A stretch of DNA of 64,000 nt from Psoroptes ovis (GCA_002943765.1 PQWQ01000019.1:310001-374000), one strand, 5' to 3'. Shown: positions 49,050 to 59,893, numbered from the stretch's first letter. A program made the numbers and translations. The notes: generated by a model from the letters alone, not told the origin.

Positions 49050-50597
49050 TCAGCCGTGCCCTGTCAGCAGTCTTGTCAAATCCCTATCGGGACTAAAGTT
49101 GGTATTGATTCGCGATCCAACTGTTGGAAAGAACAATTTCGTCGTGTGGCCATCAGCAGTCTCCGTCCATCTCTGATTCCAAAGATTCAGTATGTCCAAC
49201 TTCGACGCTTGGCATAGTGTCATCATGGGCACTCGGGTGTAAAAAACATCCGAAAGGTCGACTGCAGCAACCTTGGCAAACTTATCAGCTAGATCATTAC
49301 CAAAGTTGCCACAGTGCGACCTTGTCCATTTCAGACAAATATGGCCACGATGGTTACACACGATACGAAAAATGTCCTGCACTAATTCATTAAGTGTATA
49401 GATATTATGCAAAGCCCAAATCGCTGACATAGAATCAGTTATAATTTGAGCATCGACAATACCATTTTCAATGATCCAAACCAATGCGTTGCGGATGGCC
49501 AACAATTCAGCCTGAAAGACTGAACATCCAGCGCCAAGGCGGAAACATTGAATTACACTTGGGATGCAATTTTCATCATTGAAAACAACAAAAGAACACC
49601 CAACCAGGTCCTCAGACCTCGATCCATCAGTGAAAATGGTACAACTATGAGAGTCAGTACAAAATTCCAACTCAGCATCGATCCTCTCAATAAAAAAAGA
49701 TTGGACCAACGCTGGATAGATCGAGTCTTTGAACCTGATCGGGAATTCATATTGTTCCCTCAGATAAGCATCACTTTTTATCCTGAAAACATCTGATCGC
49801 AGCTTGATCACCAAGTCAACGGGAATCAAATTAGCAATGATCAACGATGCTTGCAGCGACACAGTTCTGGAAGCGCGAATCATACCAACAGCAAAACGTC
49901 TTTGCAAACTTAACAGTTTGCCACGTTTCGTTCTGCTTGACAAGACACTGTTCCATACAGGGCAGGCATAAACTATCATCGGTTCGATCGCTCGAACGTA
50001 AATAGTACGTAAGACGTCATACGATAAGCCCCATCTTGGACCAAATTTTTTCTTGATGCAATTAAACATTTTCATTGATTTTGTCTCGATATAGTCAATA
50101 TGATTTGCCCATGTTAGTTTTGAATCAATCATCAAACCAAGTATTTTTAAACATGGTACTAAATCAATTGATCTGCTATTCATAATGATCGGGAAAGACG
50201 CCAAATTTCTATGTCTTGATATAATCATGCACTTGGTTTTGGCGGGATTAAACGATAGGCCATTATTTAAGCCCCATTCTGCAATAATCGATAGCAGACT
50301 ATTTGTTAGATCTGCAGCCAATTCTTGGATTGGATGTTGGCAGATGAGGATGCAATCATCCGCAAAAGCCTGCAAATGACATCCCCTTGGCAACGACATT
50401 TTCAATAGGTCATCAATTAGTACATTCCAAAGGAGTGGCGACAATTTACCACCTTGAGGGGTGCCACCTGTAGCCATTTTAGTAAATGATTGACTCTCAA
50501 TGATGGTTCCTTGTTGAATCGAAAATTTTTTAATGAAATTTCCTTGTTGTTGATTGGGTTTTCGAGGGTTAATTCTTACTAATTGCCGCTGATAACG
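49050..50597 (-). mobile_element. 5'-truncated non-LTR retrotransposon ORF2 (RT + RNase H)
   Basis: The open frame starts after an in-frame TAA at 50598-50600; its first Met is at 50477. Counting from that Met: TPQGGKLSPLLWNVL (6-20), the polymerase motif FADD (38-41), LGLMIDSKLTWANHI (113-127), then an RNase H domain with catalytic Asp in TDGS (284), Glu in FQAELLAI (324) and Asp in ITDS (348), and a C-terminal LADKFAK. The frame ends at LLTGHG and stop, exactly where I-clade elements continue into a CCHC/His-Cys tail. Endonuclease, fingers and the first RT motifs are missing at the 5' end, as expected for target-primed reverse transcription that stopped early. Base composition is clearly more balanced than in the flanks. 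An RNase H after RT places it in the I-like group (I, R1/Loa relatives). It is dead on arrival but only lightly decayed. Confidence 0.9.
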
Positions 50598-50920
50598 TTA
50601 TCATTAGTGCCATGGCTTTACTTAGATTCGGGTCGGATCGGATTCATAAAGTCAAGGTATTTGTTGTGTGTCTTCAATTGATAAGGTAAAACTTTTTTTT
50701 TTTTTTTTGAAAATTATCATTAATACCCCTTGATTTCCATTATTTTTAATTAATTAATTCAAAAAATTTAATTAAAAATTTGAAATAGAAATCAATAGAA
50801 AAATGGCCTGACATTTTTTTTCCGGGTAAATTTGATTTTTTAAGCTCTGGAAAAAAGTTTCTGGAAAAGTTTACGAAAAAAGTTCCCGAAAAAAGTTTAC
50901 GGAAAAGATTCCAAATTATA

Positions 50921-51003
50921 TTAGGTTGTCCCATAAGTTCTTGCCGTTTTTTGAATGGGGAAAAAATTTTGAAAAACGGCAAAAACTTATGGGACAACCC
51001 GAT
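50921..51003. mobile_element. Hairpin MITE, family H1
   Basis: TTAGGTTGTCCCATAAG and CTTATGGGACAACCCGATA. Confidence 0.9.
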
Positions 51004-51247
51004 ATCTCTGTTGTAAATGAATGTCATCAAGTTTAGCTGAATATTTTTAAGGTGCGTACCTAAAATAGTGTTGAATTAATTTTGAAATATGAGAATTTCA
51101 TGTTTCAAAAATCGAAGTATTTGCTTGGTTTGGAAATGATGTATGCGCGCCAAACACCAGCGATGACACATCATCATCATCATCATCATCATGATTAACA
51201 TGTCATATTGTTTGTTTTGTGCGCTCATTTTTCATTTAAACATTTAA

Positions 51248-51387
51248 CCCTTAGAACTCGAGGCATATACAGCGCAAGCAAGCCAGCAGCTCGACAATTT
51301 TTCACATTAATGTAAAATGGTGCCTGAGGGGCGCCTATCGAGTTGCTGCATTATATCTTATGGTGAGCTATGCTCGAGTTTTAAGGG
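51248..51387 (-). mobile_element. piggyBac-like MITE, reversed (140 bp)
   Basis: TTAA at 51244-51247 and 51388-51391. Orientation is opposite to the copies at 8, 19, 28 and 29 kb. It is shorter because the GTGATGCTCACCGC block is partly lost (GTGAGCTATGCTCGAG). Confidence 0.87.
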
Positions 51388-51756
51388 TTAATTTCAATTC
51401 AATGTTTACACAAATAATCATCAAAAATACAAATATTTCATCAAAATCAATGCTCATAATGATTATGATCATCATTTGTGATTTACCAAATTATGATTAT
51501 GATTTTCCATTGAAAAACCATGTGAGAAAATGAATCTTGAAGATGAAGAAGCAACATTGACTTGAACATGTTTCGCAATTCAATCAATTGACAGAGGAGC
51601 AATCCATGATGGATTTTCCATGTCATCATCATCATCATCATGTTCGGGGAACACCCATCATTGAACATGGAAATATTTTCAACTATTTCAACGACAGCAA
51701 CAATGATTCCAAAACATAATTGGGTAAATATTGTTTTTTTTTCGATATTTAATTTA

Positions 51757-53035
51757 TTACCTTGTCCGGAGTAAAGTTAGGAGTGTTCAAATTCAATTTT
51801 CTCAAAAACTATTGAAGATTTCTTAGCGAAACTTTAACATAATAAAATTTAGTTTTCTTCAAACCTTATGAATGATTTTAGAGGCCCAAGTACCATAGGG
51901 ACCTTGTCAAAATGGCCCTTTTGCAAACTGTTCAAAATGACCAAATTAGCAGTATTTTTGGAAATATTTAAATTTTGTAATCGAATGCTTGAAATCCATA
52001 TTTTCACGAGACATGACAGTTTTGGTCACAAAAATTATGACCTGGGTCATATTGACCCGACTTTAAATGTCAAAATAGTTTTTCAGGGATAATCACGTGA
52101 CAACTTAATTTTCATGGAACCAAACATTATCAAGAAGAATATCATATCCTTGCAGTCTTTTTCAACCATTCTTACGGGGCCATGGGTCCCGATTAACGTC
52201 CTATGGGCCTTGGTTGTTATTGCTTAATTTTCGTGCCAGAGATGCCGAAAGACGATGACATGGATATCCATGGTCATGATGAGAATGCTATTCTCTCACC
52301 CGATCCCTGTTGTAAAAATTTTGGTCCTAGCTCTTCTTTAACTGGGTGAAATTTCCACTTCCTTCAACAAGAGTATGCTGTAGTGGGGCCCAGAATTTTT
52401 CAGTGGGAGAAATGTGTCACTATCACTTTGAGAGACGTGTTGAGCAAAGTGAACTCTTGTGACATCAATCTTTTTTCAAAGTGATTTGGTCTTGGGTCCC
52501 AATGTTGGATTTGAATTTTTCGAAATCTGACTTGCTTTGATTTTAGGGGTGTAATGTTCCACACAGTGCTCCTAGGAACTTCAAATTTGAGGGACAGATC
52601 ACCAACATTCCAGGCTCTTACATTCTTGAAACATTTTTTTGATTCCTCGGATTCTCGGGTCTTTTTCAACCCTTAAACAAACGACTAGTCTTCGATCATT
52701 TTTGAGCTTTTTCTCCTACTGATGATTGATATCATCGATTTTTCTTCTGTTTTCTGAGAATATCCTAGGCCCATCAAAATTTCCCACAATTGTTTTTGGA
52801 TTCTGGAAGCTGTGAATCCTGGAATTTTGATGATTTTGTCAAAATCATGCTGTTTTTATTGGACCTTTTTAAAATGGGCCACTCTAGGGTCATCTCTGAG
52901 GGAACTTCGAAAATTCTTTTTTTTTCGATGAAGCATTAGTCCCAGTACTAGTGGTGAAAATTTGGTCCCAAAACATCAAGCGATTGCTGAATTATTTAGA
53001 TAGATGTCACCCTAACTTTACGCCGGACAAGGTAA
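51757..53035 (-). mobile_element. Tc1-like DNA transposon with decayed transposase (1279 bp)
   Basis: Terminal inverted repeats of about 26 bp: TTACCTTGTCCGGAGTAAAG at the left and CTTTACGCCGGACAAGGTAA at the right (one mismatch), followed inward by TTAGG / CCTAA. TA lies directly outside each end (51755-51756 and 53036-53037), the Tc1/mariner target duplication. On the minus strand, 52669-52400 reads NVGDLSLKFEVPRSTVWNI, the N-terminal helix-turn-helix of Tc1-type transposases, but it runs into stops and frame loss. No intact DDE catalytic core was found. The length is close to a full-size Tc1 element, so this is a decayed near-complete copy, not a MITE. Confidence 0.85.
52400..52669 (-). 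pseudogene. Remnant Tc1-type transposase (N-terminal HTH)
   Basis: An 89-aa frame. SLKFEVPRSTVWNITP has the spacing of the recognition helix in Tc1-like paired-box HTH domains (KxxVPRSTVxxI). The C-terminal part may contain debris of later segments. Beyond it, stops and shifts abound down to the left terminal repeat. Not expected to encode an active enzyme. Confidence 0.65.
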
Positions 53036-53038
53036 TAT

Positions 53039-53120
53039 TTAGGTTGTCCGAAAAGTTCATTTCGATTAATCAATTGAGTTCGGCTATGAAAATTGGCCAG
53101 AACTTTTCGGACAACCTTAA
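53039..53120 (-). mobile_element. Hairpin MITE, family H3, reversed
   Basis: TTTAGGTTGTCCGAAAAG and CTTTTCGGACAACCTTAATA. Begins 3 nt after the right end of the Tc1-like element. Confidence 0.86.
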
Positions 53121-53121
53121 T

Positions 53122-53205
53122 ATTAGGTCGTCCGATAAGTTTTTGCCGATTTTCTTATGAATTTTCTACGATATAATCGGTGAAAACTTTTCGGACAACC
53201 TTAAT
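53122..53205 (+). mobile_element. Hairpin MITE, family H2, abutting the previous copy
   Basis: TTAGGTCGTCCGATAAG and CTTTTCGGACAACCTTAATA. Directly adjacent to the H3 copy at 53039, with only a shared TAATATTA-like junction between them. Confidence 0.87.
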
Positions 53206-53858
53206 ATTTATCAATGTTTGAACATATTTGAATTTACTTGGGTCTTAAATTTAATTATTTGATGATTACTTTTGTGTAAATACTGTGTGGCTGTGAGTGT
53301 GCAAGTTTGTACAAGTTTGTGTGTAAATATGCCTTATGGTGTATGCACATGTGTTCTTCAAAGATGTTTTCATTCAAGGCTATACTTTTCGCTGATCATT
53401 CGGTCCGAGAATTCTTCAGGGTCCCGATTATTCGCTGATCCCAATGAAAGATCTCTGGACTAGGAAAAAACATATGTGCTGTTGATTGAATATTGATCAA
53501 ATTTTATTCGCGCCAAAATGGGAAACTTCCCAGAAACTTTTCTAAACCTACCTTGGCGAATTCCCGGGAAATTTCTTTAAAAAATTTTCCCGCCAAAATA
53601 AGAAACTTAGACCAAATTTTCATTCAATTTAAAAAAATAAAATAATTTTTTTATTCAATTTTTGAAATTTCACAGGGTTTGAAATTTAAAAATTCAGGAT
53701 TTTAAAATTAATTTTCGTAGTTTTAAAATTAATTTTCGTAATTTTGAATAGAATTTTAAATTGTAAAATTACGAAATTCAAATTTAAAACTACGAAATTC
53801 AATTTCAAAAGCCCGAAACAAAACTTTAAACCCTTTATCGAAAAATAATGAAAATTGT
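53206..53858. other. Intergenic region downstream of the GPCR gene
   Basis: AT-rich. Contains a dispersed repeat (53690-53815) and a candidate minus-strand poly(A) signal (TTTATT on plus, near 53650). Confidence 0.5.
53690..53815. repeat. Dispersed repeat, copy 1
   Basis: TTTTAAAATTAATTTTCGTA occurs twice in tandem, followed by inverted-like GAAATT and TTTAAAACTACGAAAT segments. The same order of motifs recurs at about 59405-59515. Confidence 0.6.
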
Positions 53859-56800
53859 TTACTTTGTTGTTTGTTGTTGTTGTTTTCGAGTCCCAGGTGA
53901 TGATTGATGTTGCGGTTGCGGTTGTTGTTGATGGTCATTGTTATTTCGATTATCATTCGAATCCGTTTGATTATGATAATTTGAATGATGTTTACGTATC
54001 AAACAAAATATATTCATAATGTATCGTATTAATTGACGTATCTCCTTGCGATAATGATTATTTAACCAAAAATAAATGAATGGATTATAGCAAACGGATG
54101 ACATTGCAAACCAATGACAAATGAAAAATATATTCGGATCCGATAATCGATTATTGGCGGCAAAATCTGAATTCAAATGAAATATATTCAATGGTAACCA
54201 ACAAATGGAGAAAACAATGACGACCAATATTAACATTTTGATTGATTTTTTACGTGAACGTTCACGTAACGTGTTGAAGCTTGCATTGTTTATGTTGCAC
54301 GTGATTGCGGTTGTTGCTGTTGCGATTGTTGATGCGGTTGTTGCTGTTGCGATTGTTGATGCGGTTGTTGCACGTGCACCAGTTGTCGCTATTAAATTAT
54401 TTTGATTCGGTGGTGGAGATGGTCGTTGTTTCTTTTTCGAACATTTTTGATTCGCGTTTCTACGATCAACGGTCAGATAATTATCGGTCGCTACCCCTGG
54501 ACTATTATTAGTTGATGGTATCGATTGTATTGTTGCGATCGATGACGCTTTGTGGTAGCGTATTATTTTGCGGTTGATTTCGGTCCGTTGTTTCAATGTT
54601 GATATCATTGATTGACGATAATTTGACCCCTGTTTATCGGCCACTGCCACCTGGTTTTCGGGTTCCATAATTGTTGGTACTGTCGTTGTCTGTAGGTGAT
54701 GGTTATTAGCATCATTATGACAATGACAGTAGCAGCAGCAGCAGTGGCAGCAATTTTGATTGTTATTATCATCATTAATACGGATTGAAACATTCGAATG
54801 AACAGTACTATGGTCATTATCATTGAAATTATTCTTGATTTGTAATTGATCAGGACTTTTGGGGTCATATTTGATACTATCATTATTGTTGATTGAACCA
54901 TTATCATTATTCTGATTATCATTGGCCTTGGATCTTTGATTAGTTTGCTCATGATCACCTTGCAATGGTTGATGGTCATATTCATCAATATTATCGATAT
55001 TATCGTTGATATCATCATCTCTATTATTATTCGAAGCATCATTCAACGTTGTTGCGATTGTTGTCAGTGTTGATGGCGATGATGATATTGGTGGCCGTAT
55101 CAATTTATTCCAAATATAAAAACAAATATGAATATATGCGATCGACGTTATGGTCAATGGTATTGCATATTGTGTCAAAAACGTAAACAATGTAACAAAT
55201 TGACGATAAAACAGCTCATTTGTTTGTGGATAAACAGCACGGCAACGTTTAATATGGCCAATCCGAACGATACGATTAAACATAATGTTTGGTATGGAAA
55301 ATAATGCCGAAACTATCCATATGATTGATATCAGTGTTTGTATTGATAACGTTGTCGTTATACGTTTGTTCAATGGATTAATGATTGCTTGATAGCGATC
55401 GATCGCAATGATTGTCATTGTTATGGTCGAAACGTAACTATATTTCAATGAGAAAGGTAACGAGAATATATTTTAGAATATTAGTGAGTATCAATTCAAA
55501 TAAACAAATATCAAATCAATTGAAAATGAATTCATTCAATTCAATATTTTTCAAATTGATTTGATTCTTCAAATAACACTTTCCTGGCATACATAGAATC
55601 AATGATTCACCTGGGAATCATTTTCCACATTATTTTATCAAAAAGTATTTTTAGAAATTTCAAAAATTTCGGAAAATTTCGTAAAATTTTGAAAAATTCA
55701 AAATTCTTTGCTGAACCTTTCAAATTGAAATTAACTTGACTTTATCTTATGTCTTATGTAATACATAAGATAATGTTTGAATTTAAATATTTTGATGAAT
55801 TATTAATGGGTAGTATTAAATGGGTACCTCTTACTGTACGGTCTATTTATATTTTGTTGTTATTTTTTAGGGGAAAAATTTCATTCAAAATCATTTAATA
55901 CTCTGATCATCATCATCATCGTTTATCCTTTAAAATTAAATGGTAATATTATGTTGTCCGTAAAGTTTTTGCCGGTTATATACGGTAGAAAATCATTGGA
56001 AAATCGGCAAGAACTTTTCGGACAACCTAATATTTTATCTACTTTTAAAATTTTCGCTTGACAAATTTATCAAAAAATGTGCAAAAAGTAAAAATGTTTT
56101 GGAATTTTAAAATTGATTTTCTTATTCCTTTTCTTAAATTTCGGAGAAAATTCTTAAATAATTGGTTTTTTTTCTATCAAAGAATCGTGAATTCTTCTTC
56201 AAAGAATTTCCATTCTATTAGGCCATGTCCGATAAGTTCTTGCCGATTTTCCAATGATTTTCTACGATATAATCGGCAAAAACTTTTCGGACAACACAAC
56301 CTAATACTTATTCGAAAATTGTTTTTCGGGTTATTTTTTTTCCTGAAAAACAACGATTCAATCTGATTGTGTTGTAGTATTTGTTCTGAGAATATAGTCT
56401 TCTTTGTTGACATTGTTAAGGTGGAATTTTCTCTTTGTCTTGGTTCTGATATTTTAGGGTTGTTATTTTGTAAAATTGATGATTAAAAACAAACAAAACA
56501 AACACTTACACTGATGTAACCTGTATACAAGGTACAAATATACATAAAAATGAACCAAATGGCCATTCATTCAACAATATTCTTGCTAAATTGAATGGTA
56601 TATTAATGATTGTCATCATTAAATCGGATGCAGCCAAATTTGTCATTAATAAATTAGTGGATATACGCATATGTTTACATTTAAAGATGACATAACAAAC
56701 AAATAAATTACCGAACAATGATACAAGAACGATTGATAAATAAAAGATAATAATCAATAAATTACGTTTATGTATTTGAATTGAATAAAACATTGATGTT

Positions 56801-57228
56801 GTTTGATAATATTGATCTAAATTTATTAAATATTCACGTAGATTAATGATTTTCGAATCGTTCATATGAAAATCCGATGTATCGATTGTAGCTGATGAGT
56901 TATTGGGTGACATAGTCGACGATAAGGCTAATGAATTTGATGTCGATGTCGATGTTGTTGTATTCGACACTGATAATAATGATATCAGTGTTTCGAATGG
57001 CGACAGAGTTGAGAATGGTACATTGTTCGTATCACTTAAATGATTCATTTTGGAATTCGATTTCGAATATTGTTGTGGCTGTTTGAGCCTATTATTTCGG
57101 ATCAAATCATTATTATTGTTATTGTTTGAATTGAAAAATAATAATGAAATATCATTATTCACATTCATATTATCATTCATCATCATTATCATTGTTTTTC
57201 TTTGATCAATTAATTTAAATTCATTCAA
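53859..57228 (-). CDS. Class A (rhodopsin-type) peptide GPCR (2 exons, 765 aa)
   Basis: Exons (minus): 57228-56510 and 55437-53859, phase 2 junction inside TM3 (VTSV|YVSTIT). The N-terminus is about 155 aa with several N-glycosylation sites. TM1 about 157-182 (GNLFVCYV); TM2 with LAASDL (198-203); Cys229; TM3 ending in DRY (253-255); Cys305 before TM5 for the disulfide; TM5 about 324-349; TM6 with CWLPLNIFHL (652 on); TM7 with NPFIY (691-695); then a basic helix-8 region. FSICWLPLNIFHLNSDF and IDRYQAIINPL resemble neuropeptide Y/F-type receptors, but the ligand class is not settled by eye. The third intracellular loop is about 290 aa, rich in Asn/Asp, with a CCHCCCCYCHCH cluster and Ala-Thr repeats. 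The coding frame excludes the MITE-bearing 1.07-kb intron. Confidence 0.9.
54307..54370 (-). repeat. In-frame 27-bp tandem repeat in GPCR loop 3
   Basis: GCGGTTGTTGCTGTTGCGAT unit plus TGTTGAT, two exact copies and a partial third; on minus it encodes TIATATTAS-type repeats. Confidence 0.85.
55948..56031 (-). mobile_element. Hairpin MITE, family H2, reversed
   Basis: TTATGTTGTCCGTAAAG and CTTTTCGGACAACCTAATA. Core GTTATATACGGTAGAAAATC. Confidence 0.87.
56217..56306 (+). mobile_element. Hairpin MITE, family H2, with tip insertions
   Basis: CTATTAGGCCATGTCCGATA at the left and TCGGACAACACAACCTAATA at the right. Each tip has a small insertion. Confidence 0.82.
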
Positions 57229-58283
57229 ACAAAGATTATCACCTAAGTATCACCGATTTATCACCTTTGTATTTCGATTATGTTTGATTGAATTTCACAG
57301 ATTTCGAATTTACTTAAAAATTTTACCATTGATCACTGATATTTCACTGAAATTTGCTTTGATGTCTTTCGAATGTCGACTTGGCATCTTTGTAGATTGA
57401 AACTCGGTTGAATTTAGTCGGATTTCTGTCAAAATTCTGCCGAAATTCTGTCAGAAATATTCAAACAACAAATTCAATTTTGAAATTGATTCGGTTGATA
57501 TTAAAATTCATTTATTTCATTTATTCATTCATTTGATTGAAATTAATATTTGAAATTTTTCAAAAAATTCAAAATTTGAAAATCTCAAAAATTCAAACAA
57601 ATTCAAAATTTGAAAATCTGAAAATAATTACATTGTCATTGTCATAGTTTTCTCGGTTGATGATGATGGTGATGATGATGATGGCTGTAAAAATGCCCGG
57701 GAAACTTTTTTGAAATTTTCAATTTTTGAATTTTTGAATTTTATTTATTTTTTGCCGAGTTGATTCAATGTGGATTTGTGGATTCAATTTGTGGATTTGA
57801 ATTGAATTTAATCATTTTCAAATAAAAGTTTGTTTGATTTGATTTGAAAATGGTTTGGGTAAAATGGTGACAGTTGAAATTTGAATTATTTTCAACGACG
57901 ATGAAATAACTTTGATGAATTTCTATGTGTATCAATCTATGTGGTGGTGGTGGTGGTACCTCTGTCACTTTTATTAATTCGACAATTGTTATTATTGTTT
58001 CTGACATGTAGTTATTTACACTGACTTTACTACTGGTTGGTCTGTCAAAGTGAACTGGTTTCGTCAGTAATGAAAATTGTGGAAATTTGGAAAAACGCAT
58101 GAATATTTTTCCAAAGCTTCAAGCTTAAAGTCTTTAATCCTCTTTGTTCAAAGCGACTGCGTCGCATCTTCCACTTTTTGCTCTATGAGATGCGTGAATT
58201 CATGGAATATCGAATGATGATTCCGTGCTGCACCGATCATTGTTGCTGCATAGCTGCCTTGTCTTGTTTGCTTAACCTTTGCA

Positions 58284-58366
58284 TTTGGGTTGTCCGAAAA
58301 GTTATGGCCGATTTTCATGTGACAACTCTATTGATAAATCGGCCATAACTTTTCGGACAATCTAAT
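58284..58366 (+). mobile_element. Hairpin MITE, family H3
   Basis: TTTGGGTTGTCCGAAAAG and CTTTTCGGACAATCTAATA. Here the inner arms also pair (TTATGGCCGAT with ATCGGCCATAA), giving a full hairpin unlike other H3 copies. Confidence 0.88.
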
Positions 58367-58510
58367 ATTTGAATTTTTTTTTTTGGACCTCAGCTGTTTC
58401 TCGATTGATGGTGATAGAAATAAAGAAAATTCAAAATGACCATAATTTTCCAATTGGAGAAAGCGCAATCGCCACATATCAAGTGCAAAATCATGATGAT
58501 GATTATAATA

Positions 58511-58594
58511 TTTAGGTTGTCCGAAAAGTTTTTGCCGATTATATCGCGTAGGGAATCATGAGAAAATCGGCAAAAACTTATCGAACATACTAAT
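58511..58594 (-). mobile_element. Hairpin MITE, family H2, reversed, right tip decayed
   Basis: TTTAGGTTGTCCGAAAAG at the left; right end CTTATCGAACATACTAATAG. Confidence 0.8.
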
Positions 58595-58653
58595 AGTTTA
58601 CGCAATCCACTAATCACAATGCGAATCACAAACTATATCACTTTTTCTAAATA

Positions 58654-58736
58654 TTGGGTTGTCCCATAAGTTCTTGACGTTTTTTTAAATTTTTTTTCCG
58701 TTCGAAAAACGTCAAGAACTTATGGGACAACCTAAT
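58654..58736. mobile_element. Hairpin MITE, family H1, matched GACG arms
   Basis: TTGGGTTGTCCCATAAG and CTTATGGGACAACCTAATA. CTTGACGTTT pairs with AAACGTCAAG where other copies have CTTGCCG / CGGCAAG. Confidence 0.9.
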
Positions 58737-59094
58737 ATTATTAGTTTCTTCTTGTATTAGTTTATTTGTTTAAGTAATTTTTGAAGAACTTTTGTAAAAC
58801 ATTTTCGACAATTGATTGATTATTGGCGCCATTTGATTAATGATGATCATGATGATCATCATCTTAACTATTTTTTTTCGATTCATCAATCAATCGATCG
58901 ATTATAAATCATTAATCAAATTGAAAAAACGATTAACCAAAAAAAAAAAAAAAAATGAATTACCATAGAAAGTCGGAGGAAAAATTGATGTAAAAACTAG
59001 TTTCAATTATTGATAATTGATTTAAGAATTTAATAATAATCTTCTACTTTAAGAATTTGACCAAGAATTTCGACGAAATTTTATTTTTTCATAT

Positions 59095-59176
59095 ATTAGG
59101 TTGTCCGTAAAGTTCTGGCCGATATTCATGTGACAACTCTATCGGATTGAACGGAATAAACTTTTCGGACAATCTA
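59095..59176 (+). mobile_element. Hairpin MITE, family H3
   Basis: TTAGGTTGTCCGTAAAG and CTTTTCGGACAATCTA. Core TTCATGTGACAACTCTATCG. Confidence 0.86.
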
Positions 59177-59404
59177 CCATTTTCTACTATGAACCAATTC
59201 CCATTGATGAAGAATCGAATTTCACCTTGAAAAAGTTAGCCATAATTAATCTCAATGAGCATTAAATGACTCAAAATAAAATAAATTGAATCAACATTTG
59301 ATTGAAATTAATGGAAATTAATTGATTACAATCAAATAATGATGATAATAATAATGACCAGTTTTTTATATTATCGAAATTGAAAATTGTACAAAGTTTC
59401 AAGT

Positions 59405-59515
59405 TTTAATTCAGAGTTTTAAAATTAATTTTCGTACTTTTGAATGCAATTTTGAATGGTGAAATTATGAAATTCAACTTTAAAACTACGAAATATAACT
59501 TTAAAACTTTAAACA
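59405..59515. repeat. Dispersed repeat, copy 2
   Basis: TTTTAAAATTAATTTTCGTA then GAATGCAATTTTGAAT, GTGAAATTATGAAATTCAA and TTTAAAACTACGAAAT, in the same order as at 53690-53815. Family unknown. Confidence 0.6.
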
Positions 59516-59893
59516 CTGTTAAAAATGAAAATTTTGAAAAATCAATTTTCAATCTATAATCTTTCGAGAAATGATTCGAAAAATCATCAATACAATCATT
59601 TGACAACCGATTACGTCAATGATGCTGATGCTGATGATGATGTTTGATGATGATCGTGAGATAATTACAACACATGTCAAATTTTGAAATTTTGAAAAAT
59701 TTGACATTTGTTTTTATTTCCCGTGGCTCGGTACAAGTATACATACAAGTGTACATTGATCGATTATTATAACTATAATCTTGAAAAGATAATGACAATG
59801 ACAATGGATGTATTGAATGGATGGATTAATAATGATTGATTGGATTAAATGGATGATAGATTGGATTGGATTAAATATGATTGACTGGATTAA

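Larger units (their letters stand above)
50601..51756. other. Intergenic region with two MITEs
   Basis: Contains a hairpin MITE, a reversed piggyBac-like MITE, (CAT)n near 51170-51194 and another (CAT)n near 51625. No gene seen. Confidence 0.6.
55438..56509 (-). other. GPCR intron (1.07 kb)
   Basis: Minus-strand donor GTAAGTG at 56509, acceptor AG at 55438-55439. Two H2 hairpin MITEs inside. Confidence 0.8.

Noticed and set aside
48735..49217. 160-aa plus-strand frame
   Set aside because: Antisense to the retrotransposon and running through a MITE and the ATG repeat.
54605..55042. 145-aa minus-strand frame in the GPCR locus
   Set aside because: It is a different frame of the same strand over the low-complexity third loop; Met/Ile-rich shadow.
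57765..58100. 111-aa minus-strand open frame upstream of the GPCR
   Set aside because: Composition follows AT-rich DNA, the PPPPP run comes from a (GGT)n microsatellite, and there are no motifs or splice support. More likely 5' flank of the GPCR.
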